Positions 37,664 to 50,200 of a stretch of DNA of 64,000 bases are shown in pieces. This stretch comes from Climacium dendroides. Taxonomy: Eukaryota; Streptophyta; Bryopsida; Hypnales; Climaciaceae. The DNA lies in assembly GCA_950106755.1 (NCBI GenBank), contig OX467090.1, positions 7,998,001 to 8,062,000 of the forward strand. Direction: 5' to 3'. Numbering within the stretch: the first letter of the stretch is position 1; each line of letters begins with the position of its first letter. The notes under the pieces are model-generated. The model had not been told where the DNA came from. It ran no database searches and saw nothing but the letters and a program-made list of their open reading frames with translations. A program made the position numbers and the translations under genes.

Positions 37664-38220
37664 CTCAGGTGATGCACTTAGTTCTACTATAAAAGACCAC
37701 ATGCAAACAAGTGGTTTCTAATATACTATAATTTTAACTTCAAATTTTGAGCATTGTTTACTAATGACTATAGGATTCTACTCCCAAAATTTTAAATTCA
37801 AATAAAATATGGAATGATTTCTAGAAGAGGTTAAAAATGCACTAAAATGGCATATTTTTTAACTCAAATATTTTAGAGAACACATTTAGATGACTATTGC
37901 ATCAATATTCGATCCAAAATGAGCTTTCAATAGAGAGTTATTTTTTTAAAATTTTGTTCATTTTCTAAACAATTTTTTCTTATATAATATAGGGTTGTGA
38001 AAGTTAATTTTCAGTTCTATAGTGTATCTTCTTTATTTCAATTTTTTAAACTAATTATTATTAAAAAATAAAATATCAATAATTCAAAACATAAACTTTC
38101 AAAGTAGAAAAATTTATTCATGTTTTTTTCATTTGATTTTATTTAAAATTCAAAAATTAAATAGGGGGTCTAAAGTTTTGTTCGCACACTAACATCAAAG
38201 AAAAGGAGAGCACCCCCTGG
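37664..38220 (+). mobile_element. Mutator-type MITE, copy 3
   Basis: This 557 bp copy has a perfect 9-bp target duplication, GCACTCCAA, at 37655-37663 and 38221-38229. The left end is CTCAGGTGATGCAC and the complement of the right end is CCAGGGGGTGCTC. Collinear with the copies at 303 and 9739. Confidence 0.82.
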
Positions 38221-38229
38221 GCACTCCAA

Positions 38230-41200
38230 AAACCTCAATTGGACCTGACTGAGGTCTTGGAAGTACTAACCTTCAATTTTTGGTATTGAAAAACAAACAA
38301 ATAAACCCCTTTTGAAATGTCTTTCTTGAAATCCAAGTTTTAAGAGAGACATCTCAAATAATATAAGGATTCCTATGTTTCCAATGAATCTAAGTATGAT
38401 TATGCATTTCATGTTTCATTTCTTTAGAAAACCCAAATTGGCCCGATTCTAGGAGGTTGAGCAAAGATTATTGCAAGGTTGGTTGGGTTCAATTGACCAT
38501 GGAAGAATCTTTGTTGAACCTCTTAGAATTGGGTCACGGTTTGGTATTCTCGTTGCAAATATTTAAGCTATGGTTTAGAGAATAAAATAATATGGACGCT
38601 TCTTCAATTTTCTTCAAGGCTAGTGGAGCTTGAATTCCTAGTTTTAAATTTTAATTCAAATTAGTAATTGTGACATAGATTAAACAATACGAAGCTTGAC
38701 AGTTTTGGATTAAAGTTCAATTTCTTTTAAAAATAAAATGTAATGGATGTATGAAAATTTTAATTAAAAAAACAATCATGTACCAATTCTTGGAGGTGCA
38801 TTGAAGTCTTTTCTCAGGTTAGTCGGATCCAATTGACTTTAGACGAGCTTCAACTAGACCCCCTAGAATTGGTACCTTTGTAGAGAATTTAGGGGTTTTC
38901 AATGTTGGAGTCAGGTGGTAAGGCATGGTGGGAGTGCTATAGGCGTGGTGCATTGTATTCATGGTGCATCATGCTTTGGAAGTTTAATTTAGTTTTTTGA
39001 GGGGCTATTAGTATTGACTATTGAGTGATATTTTTGTGGGTCAAAAATGGTTTCATTGACTAATTTTTTCCAGTCAAAGACAAATTTGAGGAGTTTGTGG
39101 TACTAAAATAGTTTTTATTTATATTGATTAAAAATCTTGGATTTTCTTAAATTTATTTAATGTGACATCTTTGTATATATTACTGATGATCTTTATAGTG
39201 TATATTAAACCAAGATTATTTGATGAGAACCATAGCTTTAGAGATTTTGTTTTATAATTTAATTTTCTTGTTACAATTGTACGTTTTATTTTGTACTTTG
39301 TAAGTAATCTTTGTTTGCTCTTTCTTATCTAGAGTTTCATTATTGGCATTGTCTTGTTGTCTCATGCATATTCAATTGTTCAAGTGCAAGGAAGAGATGT
39401 GGGTCAAGCTTTAATCTTAATGGTCCATTGTGACAAAGTCTTTGTTGTACATGTGGCAAGTCCATCGTAGACAATGACTTTGGCAAATGTAAACATATAG
39501 GTTTTCTGATGACAAGTCAGCCCATGAAGCCATGCACCATTCCATTTTTCAAAGAAGTCAAAGTTCATTGTGTAGGATAGAAATCATTGTTTGTTGGTGT
39601 GGATGAGGCGGTTTCTAGACTCCATCCCATAAAGGTATTTTGGCATATTGTAGTGGATTGTATTGTTCTCAATACCAAAAACAAGATTGAATTGATCATG
39701 TAGGTCATGCATGATATAAACAAGTGAATGGCTTCTTTTACAAACCTATTTGATAAATTTTGGGTTTTACTTGTTTTACAATTAATTTGCTATTCAAGGT
39801 ATATGAAAAGATTATTCATCACCTCATTTGAAATCCAAATCCATTAAAGATTCCTATATAAAGACCAACTTGGCAACTTGGTTTACCATTATATCGGAGA
39901 AAAAAGTACAACTTTCTACCCTTGATCAAGTTTATAGAGATGTTGAGGCCAATATGGATGAAGAAATATATTTTTCATACATCTAGAAGAATTTGACACT
40001 CATGCTAGTTGACATTTTTAAGGCTTTTATGTTCTAGGTGAGAATTGGATTATGTGGGGGTTTCTTTCAATTTTTTATTTTTTATTTTTTAATTTGATTA
40101 TTTATATTAAATTCTAATGGAGAAGTCATTTGTCTCGTGCACCAAAAGAATGCACTTGCAATGGATGTTGTAGAATGAAAGTATAATGAAACAACTCTGT
40201 CTACAGAGAAAAGCAAATGTAACATTACAAATGCCATGACATTGAGAAATAAGCAAAAGTTCACCAAGTTGAAGGTGAAGATGATCAAGTTAGTCACAAT
40301 AGCTAACTCCACTCATGATCTTGAGTTCTTAGAAAAGTCTCATAGACACCCTAGAGTTCTAGATTGCATTACAACTATAGATAACTATTGCATTAAATTA
40401 CTATGGATTCAAATTCTAATTTACAAAATGAATCTTTCAACTAATGTATATGATATATATTAATTTTAGGTGTATCTAGTACTACTTGTCATAGCATAGG
40501 CCGCCACATTGTAGCATTGGAGGAGGACAAGGACATTTTCAATGCCATCTTCAAACCTATGAGGAAGTGTACCTCAATTGTGGCAACAACACAACCACCA
40601 TTGCCAATTGCAATATCCCAAGATCTAGATACTACGTCTATGGCATGTCCTAAATTTGTTTGAAAGTCAAAATTCAATAGGTAACGAAGAAATTTTTGGT
40701 ATCTTTTTTTTCATATCAAGTTTTAAGTTTTGCAAGTTTAACATTGTTTCACATTTGTTTGTAGCTATGTAGGATTGATGTCAATAGATGGGATAATGAA
40801 GGCACAAAGTTTTTTCTTCACTCTAGAGAAGCCTTTTCACCTTCCCGTGTCTCTCAAGCAAATAGCATCGACATTTGCGGACTTTGGTTGCTCTAAACCA
40901 AAACGCCATAAAGATACTTTGGATTTTATAAATGGCACTTCCTCTGAGGGTAGAGAGATTTCAATGCAATCAACAACTAAGAGTTCTTTGACCAAATTCA
41001 CTACAATTTAGACTCTTGAGATTAACATATCTCTTTAGTTGAACTATAATGTATGGACTTTAAAGTTATGATTGGATTTGTGTGTCTTATGGCTACATCT
41101 TCGACATTTATTATTTTCATTTGGATTTTGCATATCATGATGCCTATCGAAATTCAAAAATAACTACATTTTCCTCTAGCAAAAAAACTCTTCAAAATAC

Positions 41201-41365
41201 GTTTGCAAGTGCATCAAATTTCATTAAATTGACTTCACATTTCTTGAAGTTTTAAATGCAACAAGCCCACAGTTCTAGGTCTGAACTTGTTTTATTACAA
41301 AAAAAAACCACTCACAAGCTCACACTCATAAGCTTGCATGCTAGCAACCCTACTTTGTTTGTTAA
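38230..41365. other. Intergenic, no recognisable gene
   Basis: Frames of 62-78 codons (for example 40775-41011 on the plus strand, with AFADFGCSKPKRHK-like content) show no known domain. I could not assign this block to any repeat in the window. Confidence 0.4.
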
Positions 41366-41369
41366 AGAG

Positions 41370-42010
41370 AGGATGAAGAATACGTCTTGTCACTAAAGGT
41401 CACATGGATGGTATACACTTCAAATTTAACCTCTAAAGATCCTTTGCATTTTGAAACTACAATATGTAGAAAATGAACAATTTTGGATCAAGATTTTGGG
41501 ATAGAAAAATTGGAAGAAATGGCAAATCTCACAACAATATTTTTATTTTACCTTCACAGAGAAAATATACAAAAAAAAATTTAATTTTCAATTCTTTATC
41601 ATTTGTATGATCTAAGTCATCAAAGTGTAAAATTTTTAATATTTTTTTAGTGCAAGCCTATGGGTGCATCTCAACTTCAAAACTAAAGAAATATTCAAGT
41701 ATGTAGAATATGCCACATTCAACTACTTCTAAATTATTTAGTGAATGTTAAACAAAACATTAGAAGATCTTTTGATGTTTGTATAGATTTCCTAATGTTT
41801 TGCATTATCTCCTAATGACCAATTTTTTCTCTCAATGATTACTATTAATTTTGAATTTTCTAGAGTCCAAAAGTAGTTAAATGTGGCTCAAATTTAGTTT
41901 ATATAATTTAGTCTCATATAAATACTTGGGTTGAAAGTTACTTCACAAAAATCAAAGCTTGAATCCATTTTATAGAAGAATTATGCACCATGCATCACCA
42001 AGATAACATA
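41370..42010 (+). repeat. Dispersed repeat R3, 3' part
   Basis: Collinear with 62210-62810: shared stretches include AGGATGAAGAATA, GATTTTGGGAT, ACTTTATCATTTGTATGATCT-like sequence and GTAGAATATGCCACATT. With the 5' part at 31494-33030 it reconstructs the longer copy at 61649-62810. Confidence 0.7.
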
Positions 42011-44239
42011 GAGATGAGCAAAACACCAAGAAACACTCATAAGTTCACCCAAAAGTCCAATGAATATTTGAAACCCTATTTGTATTTTGTGGGTAGAGTT
42101 TAAGGTAGAAACACCCAAAACCACATATGTTCCTATTCTTTGTTCCTAAACTCACCCAATTATGTCCCTAGACTTTGGCGAATGTGTCCTCCACCATTAC
42201 AAAAAAAACGAGGCCATAGGAGGGCTGTTAATTTGGGGGGGTTGAAATGATTTCAAGTGCTTGCCCCCTAGTTGCCTTTGCACATTTTCCAAAATCCACG
42301 ATGGCACTACTAGTGCCAGCACAATTTCAGATGACATGTGTTCATTTGAAGGAATGCCAAGTCGCAAGAAGTGTTGACTTTGAAATTTTAAAAACCCTAA
42401 ATCCTTTGCTCCATTGAACTTTGTGATGGAGTTTATGGAGTTCTTTGTATAGGATTTTACAATTGAAGAAACTGTGCAACTCTGAGGTCTGTGCCACATG
42501 TGGTTGACAGGTCATGTGGTTAACCTATAATAGTCAGATTTATGATTCCATCTACACCATCCATTCTTCAACTCGATTTTGCACTCCCCACCTACCAAAT
42601 TGAGCGGGTATAGGAGAATACTCTTCTTGTAGAAAATACTAAGAATGTTGAACAAATCTTCTTAACAACCCTCTCTAGGGCTCAGATTTTTTGTGACGAT
42701 GCTTAACATTGATTGGCCAATACATTCGAAGGACACATATTTGACTGTAATTTGCTGACAACTAATTTTTGCAGGGGTCAATTTGGGGTGCTCCTATGGG
42801 ACAATTTCAGTGGTCTAGGCAGCCAACACTTTGAAAAATCATAGAAATTACATACAATGTCCAAAAAATCAAAAATTTTGGGGAATATTCACAATTCTCA
42901 CTTGCATATACTACAAAAATATTATTCTTAAAAAAACATGCCTCCAACTATGCTGAATTGCTTAAAATAACAGTTTTGGGTGTTTCTACCTTAACGTCCT
43001 CCAATTATAATAATGTTCTACGTAGGCTCCGTGCCTGCACTGAAAATTAAAAACACAGAAATAAAAAATCCATAAACTCTCATTTAAAGTGCTTGGATTG
43101 ATGATCGTGTGTGTTCGATTAACTCATGGTTGCTTTGCTTTAGGGATGCACTGAGTGGCAGTCGACACTGTGCTGACAGCGCTAGTAGGCTCTAAAAGCG
43201 ACCATTTAAGGGTTGGTCCGCCTTTTTTTTTATAGGTTTCCATAGATAAGAATATTTTTTAATCGTTTTTCAGAGAAAGAAAAATAGATGCGGAATTTAA
43301 CACAAGTGGTTTTGTAATTTTTCAAGCATTTTTGAATTACTTATAAATTTTCAAAGATTTGGGGCATAGGTACCTATTTGTGACCATAGGTCTCTCCAAA
43401 TCTGTCCACTTGCAACTTCTAAAGAGATGTGTGGAAATCAAAATCAATGATTGGCTCTTGCAATAGGAAAATAATTTTTTCTTGATTCAGTCAATGGCTA
43501 AAGTGGTACATTTAAGGATTACCTCATCTCCATTCTCCAACCAATAATAAAGGTGATTTGAAGGAGAGGGGTGGTTTTACAACAAACTACCTTAATCTAC
43601 TTTTCTTCAATCACTTAGCTAGTTCACGAAATTCAAGATAACTTAGGGATGCTTTACCTCTAAAAGCAAAGCTAATTTTTTTTATGTGGTTGATTGTATG
43701 AAATTTCAGCTCCTTCTGGGTTGAGGGTGGTCCTCAACTATTCATTAGAATAAGATTATAATATGGGCCAATTCTCCCAGGGTTTTGTCCAATCACAAGT
43801 GAATATTCTCGACCTCTGATATAGCAAATTTGCCCAGCCTTTAGGTATAAAGTGACCCTAAACAATACTCTAGTACTTCAACAAATTCCTCATGTTACCC
43901 AAATTTTCAAACTTTGACATAATCTTCACCAAAGTTTGGGATTGGAATTTTGTTGTTTATTTCTATTCAAAAATATTTTGAAATAATATAAATGACAACA
44001 TTGGTACAAAGATCATCATAAATCACAGTCTATTGAGGATAATTTGACTACAAAAGCCTCATGGACACACTAGTAGGAATAGAGGCAAATTCCACAAGAC
44101 ATAGTGTGCCTATATAATTAATGAACATAGTGGTTCAAATTAGGTCCATTCAAATGAAAAAAACTCTCAACTTCCATCCGTAAGGCCATCAAAATGGAAC
44201 ATCCACGCAAAACTCAGAGAGATTGGGAAGATAAGTTCC
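42011..44239. repeat. Intergenic with repeat R4
   Basis: About 43190-43500 (R4) is the reverse complement of 56330-56635; landmarks are AAAGCGACCATTTAAGGG and GGGGCATAGGTACCTATTTG. The remainder shows no gene. The 3' end of the receptor gene begins at 44240, so its 3' untranslated region should lie just below that. Confidence 0.55.
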
Positions 44240-47200
44240 CTACTTCCATTGGCAAGGCCCCCAAGCTCGATATTTTGTCAAATTGAGAGTGGTCAAGGAA
44301 GACAAGTTCCTCACTTCCATTGGCAAGGCCACCAAGCTTGAACATCCGCCCAAAAAAAGAGTGGTCAAGGAAGACAAGTTTCCCACTTCCTTTGGCAAGG
44401 CCATCAAGCTTGAACATCCGCACAAGTTTAGCGTGGTCAACGAAGACAAGTTCCCCACTTCCATTGGCAAGGCCACCAAGCTTGAACATCCGATCAAATC
44501 AAGAGTGGTCAAAGAAGATAAGTTCCCCACTTCCATTGGCAAGGCTACCAAGCTTGAACATTGCCCCAAAAAAAGAGTGGTCAAGGAAGACAAGTTCCCC
44601 ACTTCCATTGGCAAGGCCACCAAGCTTGAACATCTCCAAAGAGGAAGAATAGTCAAGGAAGACAAGTTCCCCAATTCCCTTGGCAAGGCCACCAAGCTTG
44701 AACATCCACCCAACTTGAGATTGGTCAAGGAAGACAAGTTCCCCACTTCCCTTGGCAAGGCCACCAAGCTTGAACATTCAGTCAAAGCCAAAGTAGTCAA
44801 CGAAGACAAGTTCCCCACTTCCTTTGGCAAGGCCACCAAACTTGAACATTTGTTCAAATAAAGAGTGGTCAAGGAAGACAAGTTCCCCACTTCCATTGGC
44901 AAGGCCATCAAACTTGAACAGCTGGTCAAATCAAGAGTGGTCAAGGAAGACAAGTTCCCCACTTCCATTGGCAAGGCCACCAAGCTTGAACATCCACCCA
45001 AGTTTAGATAGGTCAAGAAAGACAAGTTCACGACTTCCATTGGCAAGGCCACCAAGTTTGAACATCCGCTCAAATCAAGAGTGGTCAAGGAAGACAAGTT
45101 CCCCACTTCCATTAGCAAGGCCACCAAGCTTGAATATCCACTCAAACCTAGAGTGGTCAAGGAAGACAAGTTCCCCACTTCCATTGGCAAGGCTACCAAG
45201 CTTGAACATCTGCTCAAATCAAGAGTGGTCAAGGAAGACAAGTTCCCCACTTCCAATGGCAAGGCCACCAAGCTTGAACATCCGCTCAAGTTTAGCATGG
45301 TCAAGGAAGACAAGTTCCCCACTTCCATTGGCAAGGCCACCAAGCTTGAACATCCGTTCAAGTTTAGAGTGGTCAAAGAAGACAAGTTCCCCACTTTCCT
45401 TGGCAAGGCCACCAAGCTTGAACATCTGCTCAAATCAAGAGTGGTCAAGGAAGACAAGTTCCCCACTTCCAATGGCAAGGCCATCAAGCTTGAACATCCG
45501 CTCAAGTTTAGCATGGTTAAGGAAGACAAGTTCCCCACTTCCATTGGCAAGGCCACCAAGCTTGAACATTCGCTCAAGTTTAGAGTGGTCAAGGAAGACA
45601 AGTTCCCCACTTCCCTTGGCAACGCCACCAAGCTTGAACATCCACTCAATTTGAGATTGGTCAAGGAAGACAAGTTCCCCACTTTCCTTGGCAAGGCCAC
45701 CAAGCTTGAACATTCACTCAAATCCAAAGTCGTCAACGAAGACAAGTTCCCCACTTCCATTGGCAAGGCTACCAAGCTTAAACATCCGCTCAAGTTTAGC
45801 ATGGTCAACGAAGACAAGTTCCCCACATCCATTGGCAAGGCCACCAAGCCTGAACAACTGGTCAAATCAAGAGTGGTCAAGGAAGACAAGTTCCCTACTT
45901 CCATTAGCAAGGCCACCATGCTTGAACATCCACCCAAGTTTAGATAGGTCAAGAAAGACAAGTTCCCCACTTCCATTGGCAAGGCCACCATGCTTGAACA
46001 TCCACCCAAGTTTAGATAGGTCAAGAAAGACAAGTTCCCCACTTCCATTGGCAAGGCCACCAAGTTTGAACATCCGCTCAAATCAAGAGTGGTCAAGGAA
46101 GACAAGTTCCCCACTTCCATTGGCAAGGCCTCCAATCTTGAACATCTCCAAAGACCAAGTGTGGTCAAGGAAGACAAGTTCCCCATTTCCATTGGCAAGG
46201 CCACCAAGCTTGAACATCCACCCAAGTTTAGAGAGGTCAAGGAAGACAAGCTCCCCACTTCCATTGGCAAGGCCACCAAGCTTGAACATCCACCCAAGTT
46301 TAGCATGGTCAACGAAGACAAGTTCCCCACTTCCATTGGCAAGGCCACCAAGTTTGAACATCTCCAAACATCAAGTGTGGTCAAGGAAGACAAGTTCCCC
46401 ACTTCCATTGGCAAGGCCATCAAGGTTGAACATTCTGTCAAGTTTAGAGTGGTCAAGGAAGACAAGTTCCCCACTTCCATTGGCAAGGCCACCAAACTTG
46501 AACATCCGCTCAAATCAAGAGTGGTCAAGGAAGACAAGTTCCCCACTTCCATTGGCAAGGCCACCAAGCTGGAACATTCGGTTAAGTTTAGCATGGTCAA
46601 GGAAGACAAGTTCCCCACTTCCATTGGCAAGGCCACCAAGCTTGAACATCCACCCAAATCAAAAGTGGTCAAGGAAGACAAGTTCCCCATTTCCATTGGC
46701 AAGGCCACCAAACTTGAACATTCTTCCAAATCAAGAGTGGTCAAGGAAGATAAGTTCCCCACTTCCATTGGCAAGGTCACCAAACTTGAACATCTCCAAA
46801 GACGAAGTGTAGTCAAGGAAGACAAGTTCCCCACTTCCATTAGCAAAGTCACCAAGCTTGAACATTCATCCAAATCCAGAGTAGTCAAGGAAGACAAGTT
46901 CCCCACTTCATTTGGCAAGGCCACCAAGCTTGAACATCCACTCAAATCAAGAGTGGTCAAGGAAGACAAGTTCCCCACTTCCATTGGCAAGGCCACTAAG
47001 CTTGAACATCCACTCAAATGAAGAGTGGTCAAGGAAGACAAGTTCCCCACTTCCATTGGCAAGGCCACCAAGTTTGAACATCCATTCAAGTTTAGAGTGG
47101 TCAAAGAAGATAAGTTCCCCACTTCCATTGGCAAGGCCACCAACCTTGAACATCCACTCAAGTTTAGAGTGGTCAAAACAGTTAAATTCCCAATTCCATT

Positions 47201-50200
47201 TGGTAATTCTACTAAACCTATACAAGAACTGAGGTTTAGTCGAAGTAGATTGTGGCTTGATGCATATGTGTTGGATAAGTGCTCAAGGAATCTTAGCCCA
47301 GGTAGATCTAGAATTTTCAATGATGCACGAGTAATACAAAGATCAGATATTTTCTCGCGCAAAACTACAGTAGTGTCTGTTGGAAGTATATATTCCTTTG
47401 CGATTTTACTTGCGAAGTTGTCTTCTATTATAATTGCTTCCAATTGAGAACATTGTGAAGCAAGTTGAAGTAACAAATCCAAGGCTTCAACATACGCTTC
47501 AGGAGCATTCAACATGTTTACCAAAATCAAGACTCGAAGTTTGTGAAAATCAAAACTTTCGACTTGTTTAATTGTAGTCTCTTGGCCTAAAATACTTTGA
47601 AGAACCCCAAGGTCTTGTTGAACCATAGTTTCTTGCAAAGAAATGCCTTCAAGATTCTCAATATCCTACATTCAAAAAAGTTTTGATTAAAAAGTATTAA
47701 ATTTTTATATAGAGGATTAAAATGAAAATTGATTTACTTCACATACTTGAAAACTCATGATTTTGAAATAGTATAGGTTTAAAATGTTTACAAATTGTAT
47801 TGATATGCATATTAATCAACATATTATCCCTTTAAGGTCCATGCATCCAAAAAGTGAATGTGCCTTGGTCAACCTTGGTTGAAACTTCCAAAATAACTAT
47901 ATGTGACAAAGATATAAACTAACAAAATGAAGCTTAACAAGTCTTATTTCTATTCAATTTGAAAAATGTCAAAAATTAAAAGAGGTATTCAAATTCGAAA
48001 CTCTATATGTTAGAATCAACATAACATGATATGGAGTGTTTTTAATATACATTTCTATATTTTGAAAATGTACTTGAAATTTAAATTTTAAAATTATGTT
48101 TACCATTCTACCCTTCATTTATAGTAATAGTCACAAACTATTCTAATATGTGTTCTAATTGCTATAATTTCATTTCCTCTATGAGCTTTAAAAAATCACA
48201 ATAATTTCATTTTTCTATAAAAAGTACCCAAAAAAACAATACAAACAAAAATATTTGTTTTTCACTAGTCGAAAATCTAAATTATTTATGCATTAAGCAT
48301 ATAAAAGTACACATTTGGTTTAATAGTTGAATTTCGAGTTTTACTACGAATTGTACTTATTCATATTCAATTTTTGCAACAAAGATGATAACAATTACAA
48401 TTTCTCACCAATTAAATTGAGGTTTCTCATGGTTGTATAGAAATCACAATTTCAAGTAATAAAAATAGAAGATTGTTATCTAAACACAAATTGAAAAGCT
48501 AACTTTACCTTACATGTGATGTTTTACCACTTTACAATGAATCAAGTCCTATACGAATTATTCTTATTCACTTGCGCGCTTTGGAACTATGAAGATGTTA
48601 CCTTGCTTGAAAATCCACTTTCTGGAATCATGGATGCCTTCCAAATCCTTGAACGATCGGCAATCATTCGTCCCATGTCGCGGAGTTGGTCATGCATTTC
48701 AAGAACATCACGATCTTCATTAACCTTCAACAATGACATGTCGATCAATCTTTGCAATTCAGCCTTTGGAAGGACGCCATTCTTGGACCACATGTACAAT
48801 ATAGTATCTCTTGATATGCCAGATGGATATACATCTGGACAAAAAAAACAAGCCACGTCCAAAAACATATTCTTCTCAATATCATTGGTCAATCCATCAT
48901 AGCTTATTTTCAAGGTGTTCCAAATTTCTTCATCACCATCTAAATTCCTTCCTCTTGCCATTCTTTGTAATGCTCGCTCCCAACTTCGCAACCTCTCTTT
49001 GTTGCGGAGAAATGAACCCATGACTTTCAAGCTCAAAGGCAAGCCATTGCAAGCTCCCACAACATGCTTGCGATAGTCCTCAAAGTCCGATGGTAAAGGA
49101 CTAAAAGGAGCTACACCCCAAGAAAGGTGAGTGGTGAAAAGCATTGTTGCTGCCTCTTCGTCCAACAATTCGACATCCAACCTTCCCTCAGTAGTGCCCA
49201 CAAATGATTTTATTGTGCTCCATTTGCGTGTTGTGAGAATTATTGTAGAACCCTTTTTAGCTTGTACAATGTCGAGAGGCACAATATCATGCACTACAAC
49301 TTCGTCCTTGACATCATCCAATACTAAAAGAACATTCTTACTAACCAAGATCTCTTTCATCATCTCTTGTGCATCTTCCAAATTCTTGGGTTTTTTATCA
49401 TTCCCAAGTTTGGGTAAGATTTCACACAATATATGGTACGAACTTGGAGTGTTTGTGGATTGTGAAACAAAGCATGATGCATGGTATAAGGAAGTAATTG
49501 TTGTGTCGCCAAGTATTGCCTTTGCTAGTGTGGTCTTGCCAATTCCACCCATGCCTACAATTCCTATGTAATTTAGCTTCAAAAGCGCTTTGGCTTTAGA
49601 CAATTGATGTTTGGAATCAACAAAAACGTCCTCTAGAGGTGCAATTTGCTCGTCCACCTGTAAAAATACAATGTCATATTTAATAAATCGTTCACATAAA
49701 AATTAAACCCTACATTGTAAACCACAAATGTTAAATATCAAAAGAAATTACAAATGAAGTAGACATCACTTCATGAATTTTGTAGTTTAATGATCTCACA
49801 CCTTTTCAAGATGGTCCACAATAGACTCAGAACCTCTTGAAGTGGAAGTTGAACCAAATTGTGGAACCATCTCACATGAATATACTCCCTTCAAGAAAGA
49901 CTCCTTTATGCTTGTGAGCCTTGCACAAATGGTGGAAAATGTCGGTCGTTGAAGAGGGTCTTGAGACCAACATTCTTGGATTAAATTTGTGAGTTTTCTA
50001 CAATTGTTAGGGAGGGGTGGTCGCAAGCCTGAAAGTACAATCTGATCACGAAAATCTTTTGGTTCCAAACCAAAAAATGGAATCTTTCCAGATAGAATCT
50101 CTGAACATATCATGGCAAATGACCATGCATCAGCTCGAAATGGATGCAATGGAGTTTTACTTCCCTTGTTCATTTCAGGGGACATATACCTTAGTGTTCC

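Noticed and set aside
44283..47447. Long plus-strand frames (up to 374 codons) with repeats such as VVKEDKFPTSIGKATKLEH
   Set aside because: They are the antisense of the 72-bp LRR unit, whose length keeps other frames open. The minus strand has splice sites and clear NLR domains; the plus strand has neither.
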